A DNA stretch of 64,000 bases from Kineosporia babensis (lineage in GTDB: Bacteria > Actinomycetota > Actinomycetes > Actinomycetales > Kineosporiaceae). Position 1 is the stretch's first letter; the number at the start of each line of letters is the position of its first letter. This document shows, piece after piece, positions 9,819 to 18,327 of the stretch. The stretch spans positions 310,001 to 374,000 of the forward strand of contig NZ_JAJOMB010000004.1 in assembly GCF_021129305.1 (NCBI RefSeq). The letters are read 5' to 3'. The notes under the pieces were generated by a model, which was not told the DNA's origin, made no database searches, and worked only from the letters and a program-made list of their open reading frames with translations. A program made the translations under genes and the position numbers.

Positions 9819-9904
9819 TGTTTGCCTGGTTTAAGTGCGGCATTGCCCCACCAACTGGCCAGTAGAGCCATTCCCGGCGCTGCGTGAAAGTAACGTGAGC
9901 GTCC

Positions 9905-10447
9905 GTGAGCGACAAGCCGATCGAACTGTTCGTCAGCTGGTCCCGGAAGGACAAGCTGCTGAAGAACGCACTGATCGGGTCCCTCGAAGACCACCTGGGC
10001 ATCATCGAGGGCCTGACCTTTTCCTTGTGGCAGGACGTCGAGCTGGCCGTCGGCCTGGACTGGGACGAACAACTGCAGCAGCGCCTGGCCGGCTGCGACT
10101 ACGGCCTACTGCTGCTCAGCCCGTCGTTCTTCAGCAGCGTGTACATCCGGGAACGGGAGCTGTCCTGGTTCACCGGGACCACTGGTAAGCCCATGCTGCC
10201 CGTGATGCTTCGGCAGGTCCCGCTCGACGGGTCTCGCCGGACCGGTGGCGTGGAGCTGCGGCAGATCTTTCATGATCCCCTGCACCACAGGGCTTTCGCA
10301 GACGCGCGTGATCGTGACGCTTTCGCTCGGGAGCTCGCCGAGGCCATCCGACGGCGGGTGTTGTCGGACCGGGCGGGCAGTCCGCCGACTTGGGGCGTGA
10401 TGTCCTGGCCGACCGGTGACAGCCCCTCGGAAGCTGCGGGCGCATGA
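9905..10447 (+). CDS. Stand-alone TIR-domain protein, probable immune NADase effector
   Basis: 180-residue protein whose first 140 residues form a TIR domain. LFVSWSRKD (8-16) is the first strand and box 1. FSLWQDVELAVGLDWDEQL (39-57) corresponds to the BB-loop region, CDYGLLLLSPSFFSSVYI (64-81) is the next strand, and REREL (82-86) contains Glu85 at the usual position of the catalytic NAD+-cleaving glutamate. No signal peptide or membrane helix. Start is GTG 9905; no strong ribosome binding site is visible. Its stop overlaps the following NACHT gene as ATGA, so the two are translated together. I infer an abortive-infection type effector that degrades NAD+ or makes a signalling nucleotide. 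The TIR assignment is firm; catalysis and role are inference. Confidence 0.82.
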   Translation: MSDKPIELFVSWSRKDKLLKNALIGSLEDHLGIIEGLTFSLWQDVELAVGLDWDEQLQQRLAGCDYGLLLLSPSFFSSVYIRERELSWFTGTTGKPMLPVMLRQVPLDGSRRTGGVELRQIFHDPLHHRAFADARDRDAFARELAEAIRRRVLSDRAGSPPTWGVMSWPTGDSPSEAAGA

Positions 10448-13400
10448 GGCCGATGAACAGTGCCGCGGTGCTCGCAGCCCGTGACCGCCTGGTCGAGGAG
10501 CTGACCGGGCTGCAGTACCAGCGGATCACCAAGCTGGTGGAGCTGATCGGCGATGATGGCCGGATCCGGCTGGATCTCGCGCTGGAAGCCGCTACCAGGC
10601 CCGGGGCGCTGCAGAAGCGTCAGGACGCGTTCCGTCAGTTTCGCCACGACCTGGCCGAGCGCACCGGCGGTCGTCTGCAGGTTGAGGTCGATGGCGACAA
10701 GGGGGCACCGACAGCGCGCTGGTGCTGGTTCGAGGGCGAGGACCGGACGGTCGCCGAACTCGGTGCCATGTCGGCCCAAGGCGCAGGACGCCGGCCGGAT
10801 GCGGTCACGGTACCGGCGGCTGCGGTCGAGGTGCTGCAGCGGCCCTACAACGTTTTCCTCAGCACCGGTGGTGAACCCGGCACGCCCCTGTACCGCGATG
10901 AGGCTGCCCTGCTGGAGTTGCTCCGTGAACGCTTCGACCCAGAGGACGTTCGGATCCAGTGGATCGGCGACGTCCAGTTGGGCACGGAGTTGAGCACCGA
11001 CCTGCGGGACCGGGCGGACCTTGTGGTCTGCCTGATCAGCGCCAGCTATCTGCAGCGCAACCACGCAGATTGCCTCTGGGGATCCGAAAACCCCCATCGC
11101 CGAATGCTCTTGGCCTTCGCCCAGCTGGTAGCCGGAGCCAGACTGCCGAGCGAACTGCCGATGGCCGAGGTGCACCTTTCCGCGAAGCCGTTCAAGTCCC
11201 GCGCCCGGGCTCAGGACAAGGAAAGCTACGCCAACGACTGCGTGCCATTGATCCGCTCGCACCTTACCCGGCTCTCGTCTCCCGGTGAGCCGATCACACC
11301 GGCCAAGTCCAGGGACGAGCGCTTTCGCGAGTTCTCGCTGCAACGGGCCCTCTCCCGGGGGAAACACCACCTGGTTCTCCCTGAGGCCGTCCAGTCCGAC
11401 TTCGATCGGGCTGCTCTCAGCGCGACCAGCCCCACGCGCCGTCTGGGTGAGAGCGAGCCGGCTGTGGAGCGGCTGGTGCGCTGGGCCTTGGACAGGACCG
11501 GGCCAGCGATGTGCGCGTTGCTCGGCGACGTAGGCATCGGCAAGACCACCACCACCAAACTCCTCACCGAAGAACTGCTGCGCCGGCACCAGACAGACGC
11601 CGACATCCCGTTGCCAATCTTGTTCGACCTTCGTGATCTGCCGCAGCAGACCCTCACCGATGAAGGGATTTCGCTGCGGCCGATCCTCGCCGCGTTGCTC
11701 AAGGCCAATGACCGTCGCGGAACCCTGCCGTCCGTGGACGACCTGCTCGACCTGGTCGATTCCGGCCGCGCCCTGCTGATCTTCGACGGTCTGGACGAAG
11801 TCATCGTCCGGATGCCGCCCGCCGATGCCCAGCGCTTCAGCCGAGTGCTCTGGCGGGCGGCCGAACCCACCTTCGAGGCGGCAGGACCGGTTCCGGCTCC
11901 GACCAGGCCACCGCGCAGCAAGCTCTTGCTCAGTTGTCGCACGCACTACTTCCGCTCGATCCGCGACGAGGTCAACCATTTCACCGGCCAGCAGCGTGAG
12001 AACAACCGTGGAGATTCGTATCTCGTCCTGCTGATGCAGCCCTTCGGCGACGAACAGATCCGCGAGTACCTGGCGAACAACGTGCCCGGCGTGGATGTGG
12101 AGCGGATGCTGGAGGTACTCAACGAGGTCCACAACCTGCGCGAGATCGCTGAGCGTCCGATGACTCTCACCCTGATCGCCGGGCAGCTCGAACGGATCGA
12201 GCACGCCAAGCTGACCGGCACCACGGTGTACGGGGCCGATCTGTACGCCGGGTTCGTGCAGGACTGGCTGGAGCGTGATGAGGGCAAGCACAGCTTGCTT
12301 CCGCAGCACAAGCAGGTATTGATGGAGCACCTGGCGGCAACACTCTGGCGCCAAGGTCTGAACTCGTGGTCAGCCGATCAGGTGGAGCAGTGGCTCCTGG
12401 AGTTCCTGGCTGACCGCCCCGACCTGCGGGTGCACTATGCCCAGCCGCTGCCCGATCTGTGGAAGGAAGATCTTCGTACCGCCACTTTTCTGGTGCGCAG
12501 TGACGACGACACCTTCCGCTTCGCCCACACCTCCCTTCGCGAGTTCTTCCTGGCCCGATACCTGCGCTCGGCCCTGGGCGGGCCCGGATCGCCGCAGGAT
12601 AGGGCCCTCGCCTGGGACCTGCCGGTGCCGAGTGCTGAAACCCTGGACTTCTTAGGGCAAATGATGGCTGGACTGCCTGATGCCGAACGTTCGGACCATC
12701 ATCTGAATAGCCTGACCGCGATCGCCCGCTCCGGCCGCGCTGGTGCTGCTTGTTTAGCGCTGGCCTATGCGATGCAGGCGCAGGGCACCTTGCCCAGCCC
12801 GGATCTGAGCGGAGCCGACTTCACCGACGCCCAGTTGAAGGGCTGGAAGATTCGATCGAAAGGCGGTGAACGCATGGATCTTCGCGGGGCCAAGTTCACC
12901 GACGCCGACCTGTCGGACGTCACCTTCACCGACCTGGAGTTGACCGGCGCGCATTTCTCGCGGGCCGACCTCACCCGGGCCGGGTTTCACACCTGCAACC
13001 TCGATGCGGCCGACTTCGACCAATCCTCTTTCGTGGGAACAGTTCTGCGCAGGTGCTCGGTGGCGGGGATTCGGTGGGAACAGGTTCACGCATACCGAGC
13101 GCAAGATCTGTTCTGTACGCCGCCGGTGCCGACGCAGTTCGAGGGCTGGCGCAGGGCTCCTGCGGCTAGTGGGAGCCCGACAAGCGGGCTTCAACTTCTC
13201 ACCGGCCACATCAGCGCCGTCACGGCCGTCGCCTACCACCCCACCGGCACCCACCTCGCCACTACCAGCCACGACCAGACCACCCGCATCTGGGACGCCA
13301 CCACCGGCCAGCACCTGCACACCCTCACCGGCCACACCAACACCGTCACGGCCGTCGCCTACCACCCCACCGGCACCCACCTCGCCACCACCAGCTGGGA

Positions 13401-14016
13401 CCAGACCACCCGCATCTGGGACGCCACCACCGGCCAGCACCTGCACACCCTCACCGGCCACACCGACGCTGTCACGGCCGTCGCCTACAACCCCACAGGA
13501 ACCCACCTCGCCACCACCAGCTGGGACGGCACCATCCGGATCTGGGACGCCACCACCGGCCAGCACCTGCACACCCTTGCCGACCACACGGACTGGGTCA
13601 GGGCCCTTACCTACAACCCCATAGGAACCCACCTCGCCACCACCAGCGACGACGGCACCATCCGGATCTGGGACGCCACCACCGGCCAGCACCTGCACAC
13701 CCTCACCGGCCACACCAGCTGGGTCACGGCCGTCGCCTACCACCCCACCGGCACCCACCTCGCCACCACCAGCGACGACGGAAGCATCCGCAACCGCAAC
13801 CTCGCCGACCAAACCAGCCTCGTCATCCAAACCCTGAACAACAGCGAATACACCGTGTGGCAAGAACACACCGAGCACGAGTCTCCCGTCTCGGTCCTCG
13901 TCCACGCCTCTCCCGGAGCTTGGCAATGGCTGGGTTATCCCACGGTGATTGACGGCCAGATCGACCGTCTCCCCGCTGAATCCTTCGGCCCTTTACCAAC
14001 TCTCGTCGATGAGTAA
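10444..14016 (+). CDS. NLR-like STAND protein: N-terminal domain, TIR-like domain, NACHT NTPase, pentapeptide repeats, WD40 repeats
   Basis: 1190 residues. Residues 1-105 form a helical region of unknown fold, possibly an effector-associated adaptor. Residues about 135-240 resemble a second TIR domain (YNVFLSTGG, DLVVCLISASYLQ), but no glutamate sits clearly in the catalytic slot. The NACHT NTPase follows, with Walker A GDVGIGKTTTT at 361-371 (Lys367) and Walker B LLIFDGLDEV (Asp448), and later FRFAHTSLREFFLARYL, typical of the end of NACHT helical domains. Residues about 785-880 are pentapeptide repeats (DLSGADF, DLRGAKF, DLTRAGF). From 921 there are five WD40 repeats of 42 residues, then a 70-residue tail. 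The architecture is that of an intracellular sensor that oligomerises on ligand recognition. The first ATG overlaps the TIR gene stop; an in-frame ATG at 10453 is an alternative. Confidence 0.85.
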   Translation: MRPMNSAAVLAARDRLVEELTGLQYQRITKLVELIGDDGRIRLDLALEAATRPGALQKRQDAFRQFRHDLAERTGGRLQVEVDGDKGAPTARWCWFEGEDRTVAELGAMSAQGAGRRPDAVTVPAAAVEVLQRPYNVFLSTGGEPGTPLYRDEAALLELLRERFDPEDVRIQWIGDVQLGTELSTDLRDRADLVVCLISASYLQRNHADCLWGSENPHRRMLLAFAQLVAGARLPSELPMAEVHLSAKPFKSRARAQDKESYANDCVPLIRSHLTRLSSPGEPITPAKSRDERFREFSLQRALSRGKHHLVLPEAVQSDFDRAALSATSPTRRLGESEPAVERLVRWALDRTGPAMCALLGDVGIGKTTTTKLLTEELLRRHQTDADIPLPILFDLRDLPQQTLTDEGISLRPILAALLKANDRRGTLPSVDDLLDLVDSGRALLIFDGLDEVIVRMPPADAQRFSRVLWRAAEPTFEAAGPVPAPTRPPRSKLLLSCRTHYFRSIRDEVNHFTGQQRENNRGDSYLVLLMQPFGDEQIREYLANNVPGVDVERMLEVLNEVHNLREIAERPMTLTLIAGQLERIEHAKLTGTTVYGADLYAGFVQDWLERDEGKHSLLPQHKQVLMEHLAATLWRQGLNSWSADQVEQWLLEFLADRPDLRVHYAQPLPDLWKEDLRTATFLVRSDDDTFRFAHTSLREFFLARYLRSALGGPGSPQDRALAWDLPVPSAETLDFLGQMMAGLPDAERSDHHLNSLTAIARSGRAGAACLALAYAMQAQGTLPSPDLSGADFTDAQLKGWKIRSKGGERMDLRGAKFTDADLSDVTFTDLELTGAHFSRADLTRAGFHTCNLDAADFDQSSFVGTVLRRCSVAGIRWEQVHAYRAQDLFCTPPVPTQFEGWRRAPAASGSPTSGLQLLTGHISAVTAVAYHPTGTHLATTSHDQTTRIWDATTGQHLHTLTGHTNTVTAVAYHPTGTHLATTSWDQTTRIWDATTGQHLHTLTGHTDAVTAVAYNPTGTHLATTSWDGTIRIWDATTGQHLHTLADHTDWVRALTYNPIGTHLATTSDDGTIRIWDATTGQHLHTLTGHTSWVTAVAYHPTGTHLATTSDDGSIRNRNLADQTSLVIQTLNNSEYTVWQEHTEHESPVSVLVHASPGAWQWLGYPTVIDGQIDRLPAESFGPLPTLVDE
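13204..13794 (+). repeat. Five tandem 126-bp WD40-coding repeats, nearly identical
   Basis: Units start at 13204, 13330, 13456, 13582 and 13708, each 42 codons; the fifth departs from the pattern after about 87 bases. Units 1 and 2 differ at only about seven of 126 bases. Changes cluster in codons 3-5, 12, 23, 25 and 27 of the unit, while blocks such as PTGTHLATTS and IWDATTGQHLHTL are constant even at silent positions. This indicates recent amplification or gene conversion with selected variation at few positions. Confidence 0.92.
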
Positions 14017-14046
14017 CTGCTCGACCGCATTCATAGGCCGCCCAAA

Positions 14047-14089
14047 CAGAGGACGGGGTGGACACCTAAGGTGCCCACCCCGCCCTCTG
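14047..14089. terminator. Right copy of the duplicated terminator hairpin
   Basis: Sequence CAGAGGACGGGGTGG followed by CACC and the complementary half ends at 14089. It copies the hairpin after pgl with compensating and non-compensating changes. It lies between the NACHT gene and the convergent quinone oxidoreductase and may work in both directions. Confidence 0.8.
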
Positions 14090-14102
14090 CTCATCCGGTC
14101 TT

Positions 14103-15080
14103 TCAGGGCCGCAGCATGATCTTGCCAACCCGCCCAGCCTGGAAGTTGGCCACGCTGGCGGCCCGCACCTCGTCGAACGGGTAAACCGCATCCACCGGCA
14201 GAGTCATCGAACCGTCCGTAGCCCGGGCGATCAGCTCGGCGAACAGCTGCGAGCGGTGCTCGGGGGCCATGGACGGGCCCATCTTGGCGCCCCAGAAGCC
14301 CTTCACCGTGATGTTCTTGAAGATGATGGTGCCCGAGCTCAGCTCCATCGTCGGTGAGGCCATGGCGCCGAACACCACCAGCGTGCCGTCCTGGGCGATC
14401 AGTGAGAGCACCTCACCGGCGGAAGAGCCACCCACCGAGTCGATGCCGACGACAACTGGTGCGTCGCCGGTGATCTCGGCCGCTCGCTCGCGCCAGTCCG
14501 AAGCGTCGGTGGCCACGACGTTGTCGATGCCCTGGGCCGCGAGTTCTTCCACTCCGGCCGCGCGGCGCACCAGGCCGAGCACGTTGATCCCGCGCGGCTT
14601 GGCCAGCTGGGCCACCAGGCGGCCGACCGCACCGTTGGCGGCGTTCTGGACGATCCAGTCGCCTTCCTTCAGGTTCAGCGAGTCGATCAGGCTCAGGGCG
14701 GAGAACGGCATGGCCACCAGCTGGGCGGCGACCTCGTCGGAGAGCTCGTCGCGCACCGGCACGAGGCGGGCGGCGGGGGCCACGAAGTACTCGGCCCAGA
14801 CGCCGAAGATGCTGCTGGCGACCACGCGCTGGCCGACCTGCAGGTGCTCGACGCCCTCGCCGAGCGCGTCCACGATGCCCACCGCTTCGGTACCGGTCCG
14901 GGCGGGCAGTTCCGGCTTGTAGCCGTAGGTGCCGCGGATCGTCCATAGGTCGTGGTTGTGCACCGCAGACAGCACGGTGCGGACGCGAGCTTCGCCGGGG
15001 CCGGGGTCGGGCGTGGGAACGTCCTCGACGGCCAGAACCTCGGAGGGGTCACCGAATTCGTGGTGGATGACGGCGCGCAT
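14103..15080 (-). CDS. Zinc-independent quinone oxidoreductase / MDR-family NADPH reductase
   Basis: 325-residue medium-chain dehydrogenase/reductase. The GroES-like N-terminal domain (PDPGPGEARVRTVLSAVHNHD, then LPARTGTEAVGIV) is followed by the NADPH-binding Rossmann domain with NAANGAVGRLVAQLAK. It lacks the zinc-ligand cysteines of alcohol dehydrogenases, so it fits quinone oxidoreductase or 2-enoyl thioester reductase subfamilies. The substrate cannot be read from the sequence. It lies ten bases downstream of the TetR gene in the same direction, so that regulator probably controls it, perhaps in response to a reactive quinone or enal. Confidence 0.88.
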   Translation of the reverse strand: MRAVIHHEFGDPSEVLAVEDVPTPDPGPGEARVRTVLSAVHNHDLWTIRGTYGYKPELPARTGTEAVGIVDALGEGVEHLQVGQRVVASSIFGVWAEYFVAPAARLVPVRDELSDEVAAQLVAMPFSALSLIDSLNLKEGDWIVQNAANGAVGRLVAQLAKPRGINVLGLVRRAAGVEELAAQGIDNVVATDASDWRERAAEITGDAPVVVGIDSVGGSSAGEVLSLIAQDGTLVVFGAMASPTMELSSGTIIFKNITVKGFWGAKMGPSMAPEHRSQLFAELIARATDGSMTLPVDAVYPFDEVRAASVANFQAGRVGKIMLRP

Positions 15081-15090
15081 GGGGGTGCCT

Positions 15091-15672
15091 CTACTTTCCG
15101 GTGGTGCGGTTGAAGATGAATGCGAAGATCTCGGCCAGGTCGGCTTCGGTGGGGCCTGGTTCTCCGGCGCACCAGGCGGCCAGCTGCCGGTTGATCACCC
15201 AGACCATCCCGGCGGCCAGGAATTCCCAGAACACCTCGTCGCGGTCGGACCAGGCCTGCAGCAGGGGCTCGCGGCGCAGTCGTTGCGCGGTGAAGGTGAC
15301 CACCTGCGCGTGGTACGCCGCTCCCCCGGAACTGGCGTGCACGCGGTGGAAGAACACGGCGTGCCGCTGCATCCGCTCGACGATGAGCGCGAGCACCGGG
15401 GCGAAGGCGTTCTGCAGACCCTCGGGCGCCTGCGAAGGCGGTTCGAGGTCGGCGAAGGACTCCTCCAGACGGGCCAGCCCGGCCGCCGCGAACACCGCGC
15501 CCAGGTCGGCGAAGTGCTGGTAGAAGGTCGGCCGGCTCATTCCGGCCGCCTCCACCACGTCCTTGATCGAGATCTGCGCGGCGCTGCGCTCGTCCAGCAG
15601 CGCGATCGCCGCCTCGGTCAGGGCGGCCCGCGACCGGGTGACGATCGGGTTCTCCCGACGAGTCTTACTCAC
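15091..15672 (-). CDS. TetR-family transcriptional regulator
   Basis: 193 residues with an N-terminal TetR helix-turn-helix: ALTEAAIALLDERSAAQISI, then DVVEAAGMSRPTFYQHFADL at about residues 38-57, where GMSRPTFYQHF is the recognition region. The rest is an all-helical ligand-binding domain. It starts at GTG 15672 and is followed after ten bases by the MDR oxidoreductase, so the pair forms an operon, most likely autorepressed. The region upstream is relatively A/T-rich (15673-15705), fitting a promoter with operator, but I see no clean palindrome. Confidence 0.9.
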   Translation of the reverse strand: MSKTRRENPIVTRSRAALTEAAIALLDERSAAQISIKDVVEAAGMSRPTFYQHFADLGAVFAAAGLARLEESFADLEPPSQAPEGLQNAFAPVLALIVERMQRHAVFFHRVHASSGGAAYHAQVVTFTAQRLRREPLLQAWSDRDEVFWEFLAAGMVWVINRQLAAWCAGEPGPTEADLAEIFAFIFNRTTGK

Positions 15673-15839
15673 GTAAAAACTTTAACACCTGTAAGACCTT
15701 AAGCAAGCCAGCCTCCCAAACCCCGCAAAGCCGACCGAAGACGTCCCCTTTTTGAGTGAAGTAACCCAGCTACGCACCAGTCCGAACGCCGTTCTTCCGA
15801 GTCCCTCCAGCGCACCACACCCCAGCTCTGGAGATCCTG

Positions 15840-16808
15840 ATGAAACGCGTCCATCCGTTCAGCGCGGCCCTGGCCGTCACTCTGGTGCTCCTCACCGGGG
15901 CGACTTCAGGACCCGCCTACGCGCGGAGCACGCCGAAGTACGCCTCGGGCCTGCCCTGGAGCGACGGCGGATTCTTCGAGCACTCGGCGGCCAAGGCCAG
16001 CGCTTTTGCCCAGTGGCGCGGCGCCCCGGTGGACAACATCACGGCCTACACCTCCCGGGCGACCTGGAATCAGCAGCTCAACGACTGGTGGGCCGGCACC
16101 GTCCCCTCGAGTTTCAAGCCTGCGCGCGACGACTTCATCCTCTCGGTGCCGTTGTGGACCGACGACGGTCAGGCCGGCACCGATCAGCAGTGGCAGGAGC
16201 TGGGCCGCAAGATCTCCGCGGTCGACCCCGACGGCCTGGTGCGGCTGGGCTGGGAGATGAACTGCTGCTTCTCCCATGCCACCGATGCCCAGAAGTGGCG
16301 AAAGCAGTTCTCCCGGGCCGTGACCCAGCTGCGCACCAGCGCCCCGCGCCTGCAGATCGTCTTCAACCCGAACGAGGGAGGTGCGCAGAACGGCACCACC
16401 CCGGCGATCGAGAAGCTCTACGTCAAGGGCAAGGTCGACATCATCGCGCTGGACAGCTACGACTGGTGGAAGCCCTTCACCACGGCCTCGAACATCAACA
16501 GCCACTTCACCAAGAAGTACGGCTGGAACTACTGGTACAAGTTCGCCCGGGACCGCGGGTTGCCGTTCGCCCTGGCCGAGTTCAGCGTCTCCTCGGCGTC
16601 TTCGGCCTCGGGCGGCGACAATCCGAAGTTCTTCGACGTGACCTACCGCTGGCTGCAGCAGAAGGCGAAGTCCGACCCGGGCTCGATCCGTTTCGTCTCA
16701 CTGTTCAACGAGAGCGCCCCGTACTGCGAATGTGCCCTTTCGGCCACCCAGAACCGTAAGGCCGCGGGCAAGTACAAGTCCCTGATCGCCCGGGCCCAGA
16801 AGAACTGA
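15840..16808 (+). CDS. Secreted GH26-like glycoside hydrolase (probable beta-mannanase type)
   Basis: 322 residues with a Sec signal peptide (MKRVHPFSAALAVTLVLLTG, cleavage near AYA-RS at about 29). The mature part is a single TIM-barrel-like domain: RLGWEMN holds the likely acid/base glutamate in the GH26 position, and FALAEFSVSS the likely nucleophile glutamate; LDSYDWW and FNPNEGG are further barrel-end motifs. No carbohydrate-binding module. Known GH26 enzymes cleave beta-1,4-mannan or mixed-linkage glucan; which one cannot be judged. ATG 15840 has GGAG about seven bases upstream. It is divergent from the TetR gene and ends at a 16-base hairpin. Confidence 0.75.
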   Translation: MKRVHPFSAALAVTLVLLTGATSGPAYARSTPKYASGLPWSDGGFFEHSAAKASAFAQWRGAPVDNITAYTSRATWNQQLNDWWAGTVPSSFKPARDDFILSVPLWTDDGQAGTDQQWQELGRKISAVDPDGLVRLGWEMNCCFSHATDAQKWRKQFSRAVTQLRTSAPRLQIVFNPNEGGAQNGTTPAIEKLYVKGKVDIIALDSYDWWKPFTTASNINSHFTKKYGWNYWYKFARDRGLPFALAEFSVSSASSASGGDNPKFFDVTYRWLQQKAKSDPGSIRFVSLFNESAPYCECALSATQNRKAAGKYKSLIARAQKN

Positions 16809-16813
16809 CAGCA

Positions 16814-16856
16814 ACGGACGTCCGTGGTCACCGGAACACCGACCACGGACGTCCGT
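16814..16856. terminator. Bidirectional terminator hairpin
   Basis: ACGGACGTCCGTGGTC (16814-16829) pairs perfectly with GACCACGGACGTCCGT (16841-16856), 11-base loop. It lies between the convergent GH26-like and PAP2 genes. Confidence 0.85.
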
Positions 16857-16869
16857 AAGCAGTAGGTCT

Positions 16870-18327
16870 TCAGCCCTTCCGGACGCGGGCCGGGCCACCG
16901 GTCGAGACCACCTTGACCTTGCCCGTCTTCTTGCTGACCTTGACGGTCGCGCTCATCGCGGCAGCCAGATCGAGTCGCTGCCACGACTTGCCCTTGTGAC
17001 CGCTGCGGTCCAGCGGATAGCCCGAGGGGATCTGGGTCTGGGCAAGGACGCTCGTGCGCTGGGTCTTGGTCAGGGTCGGGAAGGTGGTCAGCAGCAGATT
17101 GGCGGCGCCGGCCGGCACCGAGGCCTTGAACTTCTTCTTGCCCTCGCGCGGGAAGCCGTAGGTCAGGCGCTCGCGGTAGACCTTCAGTGCGCTCTTGCGG
17201 CCGGTGACCAGCTGCGCGGTGCCGCCCGGCATCTTCTTGCCGCCGTAGGGGTTGGAGCGGTAGCTCTTCTGCCGGGCGATGCACTTGGCCAGGGTGCTCT
17301 TGCAGCTCTGCTTCAGGTAGCGGACGAGCTCACGCCGGGCCGGCTCGAGAACCTTGGTGCGGTACTCCTTGTCGGACCACTGCGCGGCCAGGGAAGCCTG
17401 TGCGGCGATCCGGCCACCCATCACGTCGAGCGGGTAGTGCACGCCCAGGACCAGGCGGTTGTTGCCGGCCTCGGACGTGCGGGCGAGGATCTCCGGCGCC
17501 AGTTCGGGCAGCAGCGTGGCCAGCGTGAGGCCGGCCTGGTAGGCCGTGGTGCCGTGGCCGCTGGGGAAGGAACCACCGGTGCACAGACCGGCCGAACCGT
17601 AGCCCGCGGAGAGGTAGACGTCGTTCGGCGCGAACTGGTGCGTCGTGTCGTTGCGGTCCGTGACCCGCTTGATCCTCAGATTGCCCTTGGCGGTGGCGTA
17701 GGGCTGCTTCAGCCGGAGCCAGCGCAACGAGGAACCGCTCACCTTGGACGGGTCGCACTCCTCGGCGAAGCCCGGCACGGCGGCCGTGTCGGAGTTGCTG
17801 GGCAGGTAGGGGCGCGGGTAGCTGAACCTGGTCTTGAGCGGGTTCACGTTCAGGTGGGCGCCCGAGGTGCCGTCCGAGCTGTTGATCAGGGCACTGGTCA
17901 GCGGAAGGGCGCCGGAGGTGCGGCCTTTGCGGTAGAGCGGGCCGAGCACCGAGCCCAGGCCGGTGGACAGGGTGAGGGACTGGTCGTACGAGGTCGCGGT
18001 GCTGTTCTGGTACATCGCGTCCTGCAGGGCCCGGAACTGCTGCGCCTCGGTGGCGTTGCGGTTGATCCAGACGGCGAGCCGGTCGTTGCGGGCCAGGACC
18101 TTCTGGTTCTTGGCCCGGCCGTGCAGGTCGCCCTTGCCGCTGGCGGTCCAGAGCTCGGAGAAGCCGGCCAGGGCCGGGCCGAGATCCGGCTCGACGGCCG
18201 GGGCGGCCTCGGCTCCAGCCGGGGTGGCCAGAGTCAGCGTGGCGGCGGTGAGCACGCCGACACCGCCGCGCCAGACCCGGGAGCGGCGGGATTTCTGCAG
18301 GTGAACACGCGATCCGGTGATGAGCAC
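16870..18327 (-). CDS. Secreted PAP2-superfamily acid phosphatase
   Basis: About 485 residues. The N-terminus has a basic stretch (KSRRSRVWRGG) then a hydrophobic segment ending in GAEAAPA, a signal peptide. The vanadium-haloperoxidase/PAP2 signature is present in three parts: KTRFSYPRPY, GGSFPSGHGTTAY and GNNRLVLGVHYPLDVMGG, giving K-x6-RP, PSGH and SR/NR-x5-H-x3-D elements as in class A bacterial acid phosphatases. A 150-residue C-terminal extension rich in lysine has no family I recognise. The frame is open upstream to 18519; I chose GTG 18327 because it places the signal peptide near the start, but it has no clear ribosome binding site. Confidence 0.78.
   Translation of the reverse strand: MLITGSRVHLQKSRRSRVWRGGVGVLTAATLTLATPAGAEAAPAVEPDLGPALAGFSELWTASGKGDLHGRAKNQKVLARNDRLAVWINRNATEAQQFRALQDAMYQNSTATSYDQSLTLSTGLGSVLGPLYRKGRTSGALPLTSALINSSDGTSGAHLNVNPLKTRFSYPRPYLPSNSDTAAVPGFAEECDPSKVSGSSLRWLRLKQPYATAKGNLRIKRVTDRNDTTHQFAPNDVYLSAGYGSAGLCTGGSFPSGHGTTAYQAGLTLATLLPELAPEILARTSEAGNNRLVLGVHYPLDVMGGRIAAQASLAAQWSDKEYRTKVLEPARRELVRYLKQSCKSTLAKCIARQKSYRSNPYGGKKMPGGTAQLVTGRKSALKVYRERLTYGFPREGKKKFKASVPAGAANLLLTTFPTLTKTQRTSVLAQTQIPSGYPLDRSGHKGKSWQRLDLAAAMSATVKVSKKTGKVKVVSTGGPARVRKG

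Noticed and set aside
13204-13794. CRISPR-like array
   Set aside because: The 126-bp units are in frame, encode WD40 repeats and have no spacer structure.
12754-13926. A 390-codon minus-strand frame across the WD40 repeats
   Set aside because: Its repeated GVQVLAGGGVPD-like text is only the reverse of the WD40 repeat DNA. No start context or family supports it.
14269-14922. Plus-strand frame opposite the quinone oxidoreductase
   Set aside because: Ser/Thr/Arg-rich shadow of the real gene, no domain.
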